This document shows, in pieces, positions 24,901-38,359 of a stretch of DNA of 64,000 nt. The DNA comes from Acanthopleura granulata (lineage: Eukaryota; Mollusca; Polyplacophora; Chitonida; Chitonidae). The DNA lies in the NCBI GenBank assembly GCA_016165875.1, contig JABBOT010000002.1, positions 37,661,868 to 37,725,867 of the forward strand, in the 5' to 3' direction. Numbering within the stretch: position 1 is the first letter of the stretch; every line of letters begins with the position of its first letter. Below the pieces are notes generated by a model. The model worked only from the letters and a program-made list of their open reading frames with translations. It did not search any database and was not told where the DNA came from. Position numbers and translations under genes: made by a program.

Positions 24901-27900
24901 AGTTCTTAAGACTGCTCAATTTCGTCATTTTATGATTGTACTTCAGTATTGGCCGTTTTAAAGGGACGAATGTCTGTATACACCACCTCCTGAGAATAAA
25001 TATATGTGACCATACACACTCGGACTTTGTGTATGAGGTATTTCTTTTTTAACGCAGGTACGTTGAAGTATATGAAAATGTTTCAGTTGACTTATAAAGA
25101 TTAATAAATGTATGACTAAGTCCCATGAATTAAAAGAAATGAAAATTACGTAAACGCGTGAGTAATAACGCCAGGTATGTCAGCGTCCAGGTAAGTACCG
25201 ATGTTCAGGGCGTCAAAACATGACCACATCGGACAGCCAACTTCCGCCTGACTTAACCCGCATTTGTATGAAGCATCTAAATCGCCAGTTTAACAATAGC
25301 CGAAACCATAGGATCGGATAATAATTTTAGTATTATCTTGTTTAATAACATTACAAAAGATAAAACGCCCGCCACAGTTACATAATAACAGTAAAATCTC
25401 CGTATAAATAAATAGTCGAGCTGACAGAAGGCTTAGTGGTTGACTTAGGTCTTCACCTTCAGTGGCTATGTCACGGCTGGCTTACAGATACCCCTCGTAT
25501 ACGACCGTTAGCTGGGGCTGGGACAAATCAGTATGTGAGCGAGGCCAATTGCTCGTAATAAGCGTTAAACAGTTTTCTTCGACACTGTCACCTTCATCAT
25601 ACGTTCAACAATTTCGCACTGAACACAGCGTTATTGGATGCATATAAAGTATTCACGAAATGTAAATTGCCTGTTCACGAATATTCAAAATGAACTTCTC
25701 AAAATCCGTACATGTAGTAAACATGTATTTTCGTTTATACCATAATGGCATTACTTAAAATATTGCATTACTCCATTAGTATGTAATTTCATTAATTATA
25801 TGTTTTCACACAAATGACTGTAATTTAATGATTTACAATTCTTTCGTAATCTTTATATATCTTAACGGGTCAGAAAAACTTCTGTTTCCTGAAAAATGCA
25901 TATTTCGGGCAAAAATTTTGAACAATATCACTGTTATTTCTCCTGTCATTCATAGATAATATTTTAGACACGAGAAAAATTCTGTCAGGGGACGATAAAG
26001 ATTAGTTAGATGAACCGGTTGGTGTATCGGTTATAGAGTACTAATACAATATAAATTGCTTGTATAAAATAGATTTGTTCAGATTCCCAAATCTGGAGTA
26101 AGATAGGATTTTAAATAGATATATAAAATACTGTAAAATATCGTTTTATTTTATCTTTTGGAACGCAAATTTATATGATAAGACACCACGGCAAGATAAA
26201 GATACTTTTTACTGAATTTGTATTGTAAATATTTTAGTGTTTAAAGAAAATGCACGTGTTGAGGAGATAATAGTGCATACTGTGTAAAGGTAATTCACTA
26301 CTGACTGACATTTGAAGAAATTAACTTTCATACGTTTAAAACTTTACGAGATAACCAATCAAGGTCGCTTAGTTTTCTTCGTGATTTTCTAAATTCCAAA
26401 ATATAACAGTCTAAAATTACAAAAATTACAAAATATCCTAAAGAGATATTTGGGTCAAAATAAGGTTTCTTGATGAATTAAATATTGACTATCAGAAAGT
26501 CCGTCATCATCTGTCTTTCAGGCGGCTGGATAATTTTACGTTCGAGAGCAGAAATTCTTAGAATATATAGTCGACTGACACAACAGCTTAATGCGAAACG
26601 CTTTGCGTGTTACATTTATGAAAAAGTTGTTTTCATCTAAAGTGTATCCTCACACAGTTTATATTGCAAACACCCTCGTCACAAATGTACAATAAGTTGA
26701 ATAAATATCACGGCATTAAATCATTTCAATAAATAGAAACATCTTTGAAGACATGCTTCCTTTTTATGTGAACTCCATACACCTCCACAATTAACGCTTA
26801 CTATATACTAGATCTTTGCATTATTAAAATAACAATCAAATAAATCATAGGCTGAGTTGCAGGAAATCACTTCCGGGAATGGTTGTTGTTGAAGCGGCTG
26901 TATTGAAACCAGAATGCAACAACAACAGTAAGTGAATTTTATGATGAAACTGTAGAAGTGCTTGTCACTCAGGTCTAATGGTTTGCAGAATAAGCTGTAA
27001 GTTTACGACAGAAAGCTACCTGCAATCGCAAAGGTGAATCAGACAAGAAAATCTTTCAAATTCAAACGTCGATGATACAAATTTCATCTGTCGACGATGT
27101 CATGGAAGGTAACATCCACTCATTACAGTAGTAATTAATCCATACTAAATGAGCCCGATCAGCATCTCAGGTAACCCCTACCTTTGACTTGTGATGTCGA
27201 CGTCTTGATCAGCTGTTGTGAGACTGATAGCTCAGCGCAGATTACAGTTAAGTTGAGTGGGGTAAGATGTATCGGTGATGTGTCAGCTAACAGTTACCCC
27301 TCCACTGTGCAGACATGTCACAGGAGCTAGAGAGTGAGTGGCCCTGGTGACCAGCGTCCCAGTCTGTGTCTCTGCCTAACGATGACAGGACGTGTCATTC
27401 AGGTGAGAGAGCCAGGCCCCAGCCAGGGAAGGTCCGAGATACTAGTACCGATCATCTCAGGCCTACAGCGCTGCGTAGTGGACACGGAGAAGGATTAGTG
27501 CGCCAAGAGGTCTTGTATTAACACAGCTAGGGTAGCAAACTAAACTGTTATACTGGCAAACATGTTTAAGAGGCAAGTGTTTAAGACCTGGTCATCCCCT
27601 CCATTCGTCACCGGCCACCGCCTGGTTCACCTGTCTCACTTATTACCAACTGTAAGGGCGGACAGATATGGTGCAAACGACATCTCTACTGACCAGGACA
27701 AACAAGCAGAATCCCCGATGACAGTTGTTGACTTGTCGAGATGTTGGTACTGCCGGGGTTAAGGCGTCGGCAGCCCGTCCGTGGACACACAGTTACTCAA
27801 GTACACTCAAGGTTTAAACCGCTCACTGACAAACCCATTTACAGAGGAATTTAACCACTAAGACCGTTCAGTTTTAAAATTAAGTAGCCTATCACATGGA

Positions 27901-30900
27901 AAAGAAACATTTCGAAACCCTTTAGATTACGACGCGATGAACAGATCCAGCTTGTTTTACTTTAAGGTATACCCAAACCGAACACTTGTGATGCAGCACA
28001 CACTTTCGTGAAAGTTTACAATAAATTTTAGCACAGTTTGCAAACAGCAAACAATGCCAAGTGACTGGCCCAATCTCCGTTGCCGCTCGGCAGTTTCCGT
28101 ACCTAACAAGTCTGCAACACGAGGTCTGACGAACGTGATTTTGGCGGCAAATCTGTCCTAGAGCCCTCCCTGTCCCGCCCTAAGCCAAATTTGACACTTG
28201 GACAAGTTTGTGCTAACACTGTGTCTTTTCTGCAGCCTGTTATTGCCCAGACTCAAGTTTTCTCTGTTTAGTTTTTATCCAAAATGCCAAACAAACTAAA
28301 CACATCAACATCAGGTGGAAAAGGGACTGGTCGAGCGGGAAAGAGGGCACGGATTCCGTCGTGCAGCCAAATTCCATGGCTCCGCGAGGGTAAACTTACA
28401 CAAGATGACCCATGCGTAGGCTAACATCACATGTTATAAATAGACCCATGGCTACCAGACCATGCCGTTGTGACACTTCACGCCATTCTATCCTATACCA
28501 AAATGTCACAAATTTCTGGCCCGGAGAGCCGCATCGGTCAAACATCAATAATATATAGCAAGGCAAATGTCAACACTGGTTGACATTACATAAATCTAAG
28601 CATAATGAAATCTATGGTATAGTACAATTGCATGCCGCTAATCAAATTACTGACAAATAAATGCCAATAAATTAATCAGTGATGTTTCCTGGCCTCAATA
28701 CTTCCGTTGATCAGCTGAGATAGGAATCTATCCCAGAATTCAGTGCGAAAGTCAGATGTAGAAATCATATAAGTTCTCGTCTTGAGGAAAATTGCTGACT
28801 TTGTGGCTCAACGCTAATATACAACTTCCATCTTGTGTACCAGTTTTTGCAAATCGTTGCAAAGGATAGTTTGGCGCAAAACAATTTAAATCTTCTCTGG
28901 GTACACTGAGAATTACGTGCATTCCAAGAAATACATGAATAATTAATTTTATGGTGACTATTTGGATGCAGTTTTTTAATCAGTCCGATGACTTCTACCT
29001 CTATATTAACTCCATGTGCTTGGTGAAGTGTTTATGCTACTTTTCTCTATCTTTATATGGTGCCAAACATTCAGGCACTTCATAAAGTGTGCCTAATTGC
29101 CATGACAATTGTATTACGGCCCCTGAAGAGGAGGTCAGTGTACTGCACAATGTTTCGCTGAAGTCCTATCATCTTAAACCACGACCTTCTTTCAACATGG
29201 GTGTAAGCAAATAATTAAATAAATAAATGCACTAATAAATAAATAAAATTTAAAGTTCCTATCCGTCAACTTCCTTCCAGTCAACGTCACACGTCCACTT
29301 TAACAAAGCAATTCCAACAAGCTTAGATTTTCAAGCCATGTTTCCACCCATTGCATGGTTTTAAAATAGGAAAACACATCTACACGGCAGACTGTGACGA
29401 ACTGCAATTTATATCCACCCTTGAGTGCATTCATCATTTTCCCCACCACCCGTTACAAGCAAATGGGTCTAATTTTGCAGAACAATACATATCTCTGCCG
29501 ATCCAAAAATTGTCATATACATAATTTTTGGTTGACTTCGTTGACATTTACTGGAGTGGAAAGCAAGGTGGTTATATACACTGAAAACCACAAACCTAAA
29601 GCAGTTACGAAGCACTATATTTCCTAAAACGATGTACGGCTTCAAAGGTTAATTGCAGTTAAAACTAAAATGAAATCTGTGATATTCAATCGTTTAAATG
29701 AGACCTTGGGGAAGTCCTAGAGAATGGGTAGAATAGACCGTAAGGTTAGACCACATTAATTAATAGGTTATGCACTTAAACATCTACAAACGATAGAATT
29801 TTACACATTAAGGTATTTAACGTCTGCGGAAAGGCATTAGAAATGCGCACTCAGATATTTTGATAGCTATCAAATTAGAACTTTGTAGTGGACAAGGCAA
29901 GGATTCAGACTGCCGGCATTGTCGTGTGAGGGAAAGATGCATCCGAAAGTTAATCAAAACTTTAAGTGGACTTCATTTTTTAAACATTTTTGGGATGACT
30001 CTGTGACACAATCCTTGTATGGTTCGTGGATTAGGAAGCACAGCCGCGTACACAGCACAACAATACACGAGCTGTGTCACTGGCTTCAGTGTTTATATGA
30101 TAAACTTGATAGGGCTGCTCCATCGATCGAGCACACAACAACCAGATGGGGCCCGTGCTCCTCTGTGTGTCTTCTAGCGAACCGCACAGAAAGCCTCTGT
30201 TGCAGACGCTGTCACTTTAGGCCACAATACAAACAGAACTTCTTTACTCTGCAATGTGGACAAGTTAAGAACTGAGCTAAGATGTAAGTTTTTTACGCTT
30301 CCAAATGACAAAGGGTATTAAGGAGGAATAGAATTTAGGTAATGCTGTAGCCGCTAACCACAGCGGATATATATATTCGAATCTCTAGCATAAACCTGTA
30401 GTTTTTTATCACAAAGTTGATAACCACCAAGTAATGCAAAATTACCTATAATCGCATTTGTGATAGATACAACACAACGCATGCATTTGTATATAATATA
30501 TCTCCATGTAACCTGATCTCCCTTTAAAGATATGCTAAGCAACTCTGTTTTCTCTTACTTTATGCAATTTACCTGTTCGATGGTAAATGGCGCACATATC
30601 ATCACTTGTCAACTCTATGTACGATAAACAGAAATACTTGTATAACGTTCATGTTGTTAAAAAAATGACATCAATGCCCCAAATTAAGGAAAATAAGTGT
30701 TCATTCAGTCGATCACTTAGGTAAACGGTGAAATAACGTATCGTGCCGTAATCAGAACTTTAAAAAAATAACAATATTTGTGGTCTCCCTTTAACATGAG
30801 TTTAGCGCGTTAAAGGTCACGTGTCAGCGTTAAACACACGCTAACTGAAACCTTTGTGTGCATTGTTCCAGGTTATTTTGCTAATATACGCTAATAAGTT

Positions 30901-31847
30901 GACAGTGAGTAACGTAATCACGGCTGAGCCGGGTTGGGCGGGCAAGAATGTCACATCTACCCGAAGGCAGGGCACAACTCGCCCGTAATCAACCAAATTA
31001 CAGGTAAGTCATAACCGGTGTGAAGTAGATTTAGGCACACATTTCACCTGTGAAAAGCCTTGAATTGTGGTTTCGGAGCACATTGTCTAGTACATCTAAT
31101 CTTTTTAGCCTGAGGTAGAAGGAAACAACGCCCCTGCATAACTTTCGCAAACCGTAGTCCCGGTCAGTCCGCCATGAGCACGGCTCTTACTTAGCCATAC
31201 GGAAAGATGTTACACGTATTAAGAATGCTTTCCACGGATATTGTATTGTTATTTGTTAGGAAGGGGTCAAGTTAACAAGATTGCCAACATGTTTCCTTCG
31301 TCCTTCAACATTTAGAACGGCACACCCGTCTATCCAGGCGTGCTGTCAGCCGGGCAATCGGCTTGGTACGAACTGGGCCTGCAACTCACTCTTCCCGTCT
31401 AACTAAACTGTGCCAGTTTGCACTGTTCACGACCAACAACATGAAAGTACCCCAAAATCGAGTTAACATCTCTTAATCTTCATGTCGGACTTAGCATTGC
31501 AGTGGAGTAGCTAGCTGGTGGAGAGGGGACGCGAAATGCCTGTAGTGCTGCCTGCTTCTGGCGGACGTGCACTTAACGCCATTGCAAACCAAGCCCATAG
31601 CCCCTTCAGCATGAACTTACAATTACACGACAATTTTTAAAGTTGAACTTTTGCGCATTAGCGGTCGAAAATCCCCATATTTCGCTCCACTTGGCGACCA
31701 CGATTCGAGGAGTGCAGAAACAACGCCGAGAGTTCCGCCAGAAGTTTACATAGGGATTAGAGAAAATTAGCGGCCAGGAGGTGAGACAGCTGACAATTGG
31801 GAGACCCTCAACGCTTTATCCTGGTTCACAGACCATTCCGGTTTCGA

Positions 31848-31918
31848 GACACACAAAAAAAAACAAAAAAATAAAACAAAAAAAAACACCACCACCCCCC
31901 CAAAAAAGAGGAAAAAGC
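31848..31918 (+). repeat. A-rich low-complexity tract
   Basis: Poly-A runs broken by single C, plus CACCACCACCCCCCC. On the minus strand it makes a spurious Phe-rich ORF. Confidence 0.8.
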
Positions 31919-33159
31919 CCATAGACCATTAATTGCAAGTTCCATATCCATTTATTTGCTTCGTTAGGTATTGTGAGAAATGAACCAACCTTCATTTCCA
32001 AATCTGCGAGTAATGTGTTAATACACACGAAACTAGATGCTAATGGAGCTAATCAGCAAGACAACAGAAATGGGCGAGAAATGAATACACAAAATTATTT
32101 AGACCACAGAGAACGTAACTATTTTTTCAACTTTTCATTGTCGTTGTATGGGATCACGTTGTGAATACTAACTGCCTGTGAAAACGTTTGGTACTAATAT
32201 TTTTTTCGTTTATGTTGACTGCGTTATTATTGGCGTCACTCGAATTCGCCGAACTGTGGGGTTGAGTGTTCGAATCCAGGTCTCGTCACGGTTGGTTAAT
32301 CTTCACTTCCGTCTTGTTTTAGAATCTTTGTTGATTTGTGATGTACAAGGTTTATCTGTTCCGATTTCACTACCAACCTGAGAAAACTGACATGAGTGTA
32401 AGCCACTAATACACAGACATGTTCAGTAACGAATACATTATGAATGACATCCATTGACACCAAAGGGATTTTCATGGATGAAAAAAGATACCTGAACATC
32501 AAATAACCCTTGGGAATAGCTACAGAATGCTTCTTGCGTTCTTATGACAATTCCAAAAGTTTAAATATCTTAGACGTTTGGTATTAAAAAAGACAAGAGA
32601 ACGCGCAGATATGTGTCTGATATATCATGATGAGGGACAATTGTAAGTCAGTAGGCACAAGTGGTTGTGTCGTGTCTTGGATATGTTAACCGTGTTGGTC
32701 GTGTGAGCGAGGGAGTCATTCTGTGTCCAAATTATATCTCTCAATAACACCCTCTGATTAGCTGATCAGTTGACATGATGCTGCAAGTACAGTGACTTAA
32801 TTGTTTTTCCGGCACTCAGATGTGAGTCCCATTGGTCAAGAATGTGCCAAAAATGGTATTTATTTATTTATGCAAGATAACTGTCAGATAGAATACGAGT
32901 TGAACCTCAGACGCCAGGCAAGAAGGATGGCGCTGCGCCGGGGGGATGGGGGAAGGGCGAGTTGGGCAGGGGGAGCCGTTTGGTGACAAACGCAGGAGTT
33001 ACGAATCACATAAATCCTGTGTGGTTTTGATTTTACCCAAATATGAGTACTTACTTCATCTTTAGTATCATGCAATACATGGATTTGCTTTGTCGATTCT
33101 TGAGATCAAAGTTAATTTTAACTTGATGCTGTAACTGTCACCTAATAGTTGCCTTTTCG

Positions 33160-33450
33160 CTGATGACATTACGATAGTATGGAAGAAAAAGGACTTTGTC
33201 TGCATCGTCCTCAGTGATATTACGATGATTGAAGAGACAACTAACTTCGTCGTCGTCGTCGTCGTCTACGATATGAAAATGATTGGATACAAAACTAGAT
33301 TCTTCTTCGTCGTCGTCAACTGTATTAAGATGGTTGTGGAGAAAACTAACTTCTTCTTCTTCGTCGTCTATATGATATGAAGATGGTTGGAGGATAAACT
33401 AAATTCTTCTTCGTCGTCGTCAACGACGGTAGGAGGGAAAACTAATTTCT
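33160..33450 (+). repeat. Minisatellite containing CTT/CGT trinucleotide runs
   Basis: About four units of roughly 60 bp, each with TTCTTCTTCGTCGTCGTC, then AACTGTATTAAGATGGTTG or variants, then GAAAACTAA. The GTCGTC run is longest near 33249. Confidence 0.75.
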
Positions 33451-33859
33451 TTTATATTCTTAATATAATTGCACATAAAAACCATTTCATGTATATTGCT
33501 TATATTTTCCATCGAATCACACGTTATAGAAGATTTGGGCGGTTGAGGGTGAAAAGACAACAGATATGAATATTCCTAGGCCTTTCCGATGCCTGTGGAG
33601 GAAGCCACATTATTCTTACCATCTACATCTGGTTTTCAGGATTTCCACACTGTCTTACAAATTTTCAAAGAAACGAGCACATTGTTCAAAATTGCAGATA
33701 CATTACACATTAATGTTAGATGTTAGATGCGGTTTAGATTTCAAAATAAATATTGTGGTATAACGAAGAAATAAAAACCTACTGCGCTTGTCTGTCTCGT
33801 TATAAATTACTTCAGATCCTTTTTTAGATGAAGTGCTAAGATGATAACTTTCACTCATA

Positions 33860-33970
33860 CATGGCATAAGATTATGCTGTTTTAGCATAGGGCGCTATGG
33901 GGTTATGCTGTCATGGCATATCACGTTAACGTGTGATAGCATTTGACGTTGTGGCCTTACGACGTGTCGC
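33860..33970 (+). repeat. Short GGCATA-type array with a 12-bp palindrome
   Basis: Repeated TGCTGT-TAGCATA and GGCATATCAC words, and the perfect palindrome CACGTTAACGTG (33922-33933). The words resemble the array at 8005-8230. Confidence 0.4.
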
Positions 33971-34789
33971 CTTATATATCTCTTTACCCTCAGGAGTTAT
34001 AAAACCCAATTTCTAAAAGAATCCAACCATATTAATTTATCAGATCTGTTTTTTATTCCATGAGCTTAATTGTGCTCTTTCGTCCTCAGCTGATCTCCAT
34101 TAATACGTCCGTTCAACATATATATTTATAAGGGATTAGAAAACATTTTGTTTGAAATTTAATAAAAAAAAAAACATGAACCTTTCCGTAGTTGTCAGAA
34201 AAAGTTAATAACCATCAAGTTGAAACATTGAATTTTTGTGATAATAGTTCGTCATTTAATCTGTCTAATAGATACGCCAAGACCTTCAGTACATTAAAAG
34301 CTATTGCAGTTGGTTTCTTATTTGTCACACGATTTAGTAATAAGTTACTATAACATCGTAATAGATACTTTATGGCAGTTTTAATTCATTTTATTTAGAT
34401 TAAAATACTGAAATAATACAGACAACAAAACTAACATGTCCAAACTATTTTTTTAAGAAAACAGGAATTCTGTTCCTTGAATAACATGTATTAATTAAAT
34501 CCGTCAGTTATTCACTTACCATGCATATCATTAAGACTAAATCATATGTAAGATAACAAGCAAATCATTCGCAGGCAAAGAAATCTGGCTGTTTTATGAT
34601 GTGGATAATTAATTATTCACTGTCCCGAAATAGCTTCGTTTTTTCCTGCTGAATAGTATAGTTGGTTTCATCGAACCTTCACAAGAACGAGCCAATGATT
34701 CATTGTTTATCTTTGTCACTTACGCAAAGATGCTTAGTTTTCTAGTTGGATGAAACCGGGTCGAGAGCCCGGGATAATCCACAACCTTT

Positions 34790-34995
34790 GTCAATTTTTA
34801 GGCAAATTTTCCCATGAGTGAAAAAGGAGATACGGGTGAAAGTCAAGTGGTCGTCGACGAACTAGGCGAGGGAAAAGCAGGTGAATGTACACATATCCTA
34901 TCCATGCAAGGCCTGGGTTTGAACTCATGTCTTGTGTGCTCTGCAGTGGTTAAATCGCATGTCCCTTAATCACTCGGCCACAGCCCCGCTCCGGT
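34790..34995 (-). repeat. tRNA-derived repeat, family C
   Basis: On the minus strand the head GGGGCTGTGGCCGAGTGATT has a class II tRNA (Leu/Ser-like) A box, and ATGAGTTCAAACCCAGG a B box. There is no proper acceptor stem or anticodon arm, so this is not a working tRNA gene. It shares scattered blocks with 58645-58905. Confidence 0.6.
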
Positions 34996-36770
34996 CAAGA
35001 CGGCAAATTTGTGACGTTACAGTCGCGAGAAGAAATCATGAATTACAATTAAACTATAAAGAAAAACTCACATCGTTTCTCCACATGGAAAAACATCAAA
35101 TGCTAGGCTGTCACAAAATTACTTACCTTCTTCAGTTCAGCTGGCGAAACTAATCAAGTGGCGGTTATCAAAGGATAGCTCAATCAAGATTTGCTTTTGA
35201 ATTTATATCAGAATACACACAGGCGCAGAAGTTCATCAAAGTACAGAAAACAAACTTTTCATCGTCGTGATCAGCCGTTACAAAATGGTCATGTTTCTCC
35301 GGCAGCTGAAGGGTCTGAAGACCTTGGTTAGGTTAGGCGTCCAGGACTCTGTCAACACGGGGACATCGTAGTGTCGCGAGCCGTCAAGTAAACCATCCCG
35401 GCTCATCGGTCGAATTAAACCCCAGGAGATTGGCCCATGCCGCTGGCAAAGCAGCCAATCAGCGCGTAGCAAAGGAACATTCTGCTTGGAGACTGTATGA
35501 CGGATTAAAGCTTCTCAAGATATAAAGGAAAATTAATAAATATATTTTAAATTATCTAGAGTGACCATGTTAAACTTATCAGTTAATCTTGTCAGTTAAC
35601 TGAAAAGACCGTCTCGCTGCACACTGATTGCTTATTCCCGTGGAAGCCTGATTTCTGTTTGCCAGTCAGTGCCACAAATGACACTATCCAAACACTCACG
35701 GCCGTATATAACCTTTAACAAATTACGAAGTTTGTTTTAGCAATAAAAGTGAATTCTTTACATTGGCGTGGAGTATTGATCCAGGTAGCTGGAGACAACA
35801 TAACAGTGGCTTCAAACTTCGGCCGGACCCGGGCCCTTCGGACTGAAGCTATCACACGCACAGTATTTACGCTCGTCATGCCACGGCTTTACGAGGCGGG
35901 CACAGCACATCACGTGACCTGTAGGTTTACCGCTCCCTCCGACCTGATTGTCAAACCTAGTGACAACAAAATCCACATATTCGCTTTTAATGCGATTATT
36001 TCAGATTTTTATCTTCGATCCATCAGCAATTATGAACTTAGTGTAATCTCTTCAAAGTATTAGAGGGCTTGGGAGAACAAGCAGTTTCTTCTGGCTCAGC
36101 TAAGCGCTTTGGGAGATCACTGGAATTACGTGAGGAGACATTTTAGAACGACAAGGCGAAGGTGGTACAAGTGTAATGCACTAGTTGCTATGAAATCTCT
36201 AGGTACTGAAGGTACTGATATAAAACGGTTGAGAGCTTTAATAATAACAGTAATGGGCGTCAAGGTGTTTTACAACAACAAAAATTTTTTAAAAGTTGGC
36301 AACTTTCGCAAAAACTGTGTAATTATTGCAGACCCTAAGGACAAACTTATAAGTGCAGTAAAATGACAAGTGACCGCTTTTCAACTATCACCCTGTCGTT
36401 ACTTCTTTGGCTTTGATATCTCTACTGTAGTATTTTTTATTCAAAAGTTGATAAAGTAATTAATTAAATGAAACAAAGACATCAATTAAAACTTGTGAAT
36501 TTTCGCTCGGGAATTCCTTAATCAGAAGTATATAAACAAAGGAAAGAGAAAAGCACAACAGTCGCACTGAGCTAAAAGTATATGCTTGTTGGAATCAAAT
36601 TTTAAGTATACACCTGGCTTATTATTCTTGTGCACATAAAATATTCCACACAATGCCTTGATTAAGTACTTTTCACCGGTTTTCCAAATATCTCGAAATC
36701 TCCACAGTTCATAACTAGGTGCTATTCCATTTCTTTTCTGTTAACTATAGAGTGCTTGTCATGTGACATT
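34996..36770. other. No gene recognised
   Basis: The 104-codon ORF at 35749-36063 and the 85-codon ORF at 36109-36366 lack recognisable motifs and splice context. Confidence 0.4.
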
Positions 36771-36964
36771 TGTAAGAGTACAACTCTCGGAGAGGAAAAA
36801 TGATAAACAAATGGCTTCTTCAACTCTCAGACAGCGATATGCCTTACACAAGATCAAACAAAGAAACACAAAGATGCTTAAATAAGTTCAATACACATAT
36901 TTGAACAAAATAGACAGATGGTACAACTGACAATAATATAAAAAATAATACAGATAATTACAAA

Positions 36965-36988
36965 ATATATATATATATATATATATAG
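36965..36988. repeat. AT microsatellite inside the LTR copy
   Basis: Pure AT dinucleotide run of about 12 units. Confidence 0.85.
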
Positions 36989-37077
36989 TTTGTTATTGGT
37001 GATAGAGTCCAAATCCGGATGGAATATTGTGGCTTCCAAGGGTAAGTCAGTCCCCGTCAATATAAAATCCACTGTCT

Positions 37078-38030
37078 TTGGGAATTCTCAAGTCAAAGAA
37101 TGACAGTTATATAAGTGAAGAAACAGCAGAGGTCAAGGTACGCCGACGATGATATATATACAACAACAACATCCAATCAAGGTTCAACTTTCCTGGGCAG
37201 ACAGGTTGAAAATAGCGGCTGTGATGCCGAGATGGCCACTTATGTTTCCGTCCTCGGAAATATACACAAAGTCACTTTCAGGTTAAACTGGGACAATGAG
37301 CAATACAAGCTCCAAAAGAACGTCTCAAACAAAATAGCAAGGGGCGAAACACTAGCTCACAAAGTGGTACGTATAAAAAAAGTACAAACTGACGTATGAC
37401 GAATGGCGTGAAGGCCGATATCTCCAAATTCCACAAAGTCCTTCTAAGTGAACTTGAGTAAAAGACTGCTCTTATGTGGACATAAGTAAGATGGCTGTGA
37501 GCTTAACAACTTTGTCGCTCATATCTATGCATAAATATAGAAAACACAGTTTTAGGGAATTCTTGAATCGAAGGATGACAGTCTTGTAAGTAACGAACTG
37601 TTGGGTACAGCACGCCGATGAAATCCGTGCAGGTGTAACTTCTCAGGCTGACAGGTTGACAGTAGCGTCCGTGATGCCGAGCTCGTGATGTACGTTTCAA
37701 TCCTCGGCAATATACACAAAGTCACTTTCAGGCTAAACCGAGATGAAAAGCACGTAAACGCACAAATAGACAAAGAGCGATACAAGCTTTGAAATAATGT
37801 ATCAGGAAAATAGCAAGTGGCGAAACATAAGCTCACAAAGTGCTACGTACAGAAAAATACAAAAATACAAAAGTACAAAATGACGAAATTGGCGGATGGC
37901 ATGAAAGCCGATATCTCTAAATCCTACAAAATCCTCAAAGAGGATGACAGGAAATATGACTGCTGTGAAGTGGGCTTGAGTAAAAGACTGTGAGCTTTAC
38001 AACTCCGTCGCTTATATTTATAGACTAATG
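37078..38030 (-). repeat. Two-copy tandem block inside the LTR
   Basis: Both blocks share, in order, GGGAATTCT, a CGCCGA motif, CAGGTTGA, TGATGCCGAG, ATATACACAAAGTCACTTTCAGG, TAGCAAG-GGCGAAACA, and a GCCGATATCTC motif. They differ by many substitutions, so the duplication is old. Confidence 0.75.
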
Positions 38031-38359
38031 TTATAAAACATTCTGATAGTTTCTTTGTAAACATGTTTACAACATGGGTACATATTTTAAAAATGTACGC
38101 TTTACGTACAATGACTCAAACCTGATAAACACAGAAGCCTCGAGAAAACACGACTGAATTCTTGTGCAGACTATCACTTACACAGAGAGAAAATATAGGT
38201 CAGACTCTGACCAGGGTAGCCCAGAAACAAATAAAAAAACATAACACAATATTTTAAAGACGGGGTTCGTGACAAATTATTTTGACATGCGCAGGCGTTA
38301 TCTGTTGGCGATGTTTTCAAAGTCCTGCCTAACGTAATCACTTTGCGAAAACAAGGTAT

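Larger units (their letters stand above)
21117..33159. other. Long Dmbx 5' flank without recognisable gene
   Basis: About 12 kb with almost no SINEs or tandem repeats, unlike the regions beyond it. It holds the palindromic E-box at 21942-21953 and a TTCACCTGTGAA near-palindrome near 31043. No ORF shows a known domain. As the flank of a developmental homeobox gene it is a natural place to look for conserved enhancers. Confidence 0.4.
36771..38274 (-). mobile_element. LTR copy with internal tandem duplication
   Basis: Same LTR family as 60827-61887, in the same orientation: minus-strand start TGTCACGAACCCC at 38274, end CTCTTACA at 36771. No internal coding region flanks it, so it is probably a solo LTR. 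It is about 1.5 kb rather than 1.06 kb because a block of about 475 bp is present twice (about 37078-37550 and 37553-38030). One TATA box (TATAAATA, 38022-38015) is intact; the one in the second block is eroded. I see no convincing target-site duplication (acatt versus aatta). Confidence 0.8.

Noticed and set aside
29919..30275. 118-codon plus-strand ORF with several Cys and His
   Set aside because: The spacing fits no zinc-finger pattern, there is no splice or promoter context, and no family is recognised.
34903..34990. tRNA-Leu/Ser-like sequence on the minus strand
   Set aside because: Has A- and B-box-like words but no acceptor stem or proper anticodon arm; read as a SINE head.
35749..36063. 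104-codon plus-strand ORF
   Set aside because: No motif and no neighbouring exon in phase.
36766..38279. Target-site duplication around the LTR copy
   Set aside because: Flanking five bases (acatt and aatta) do not match.
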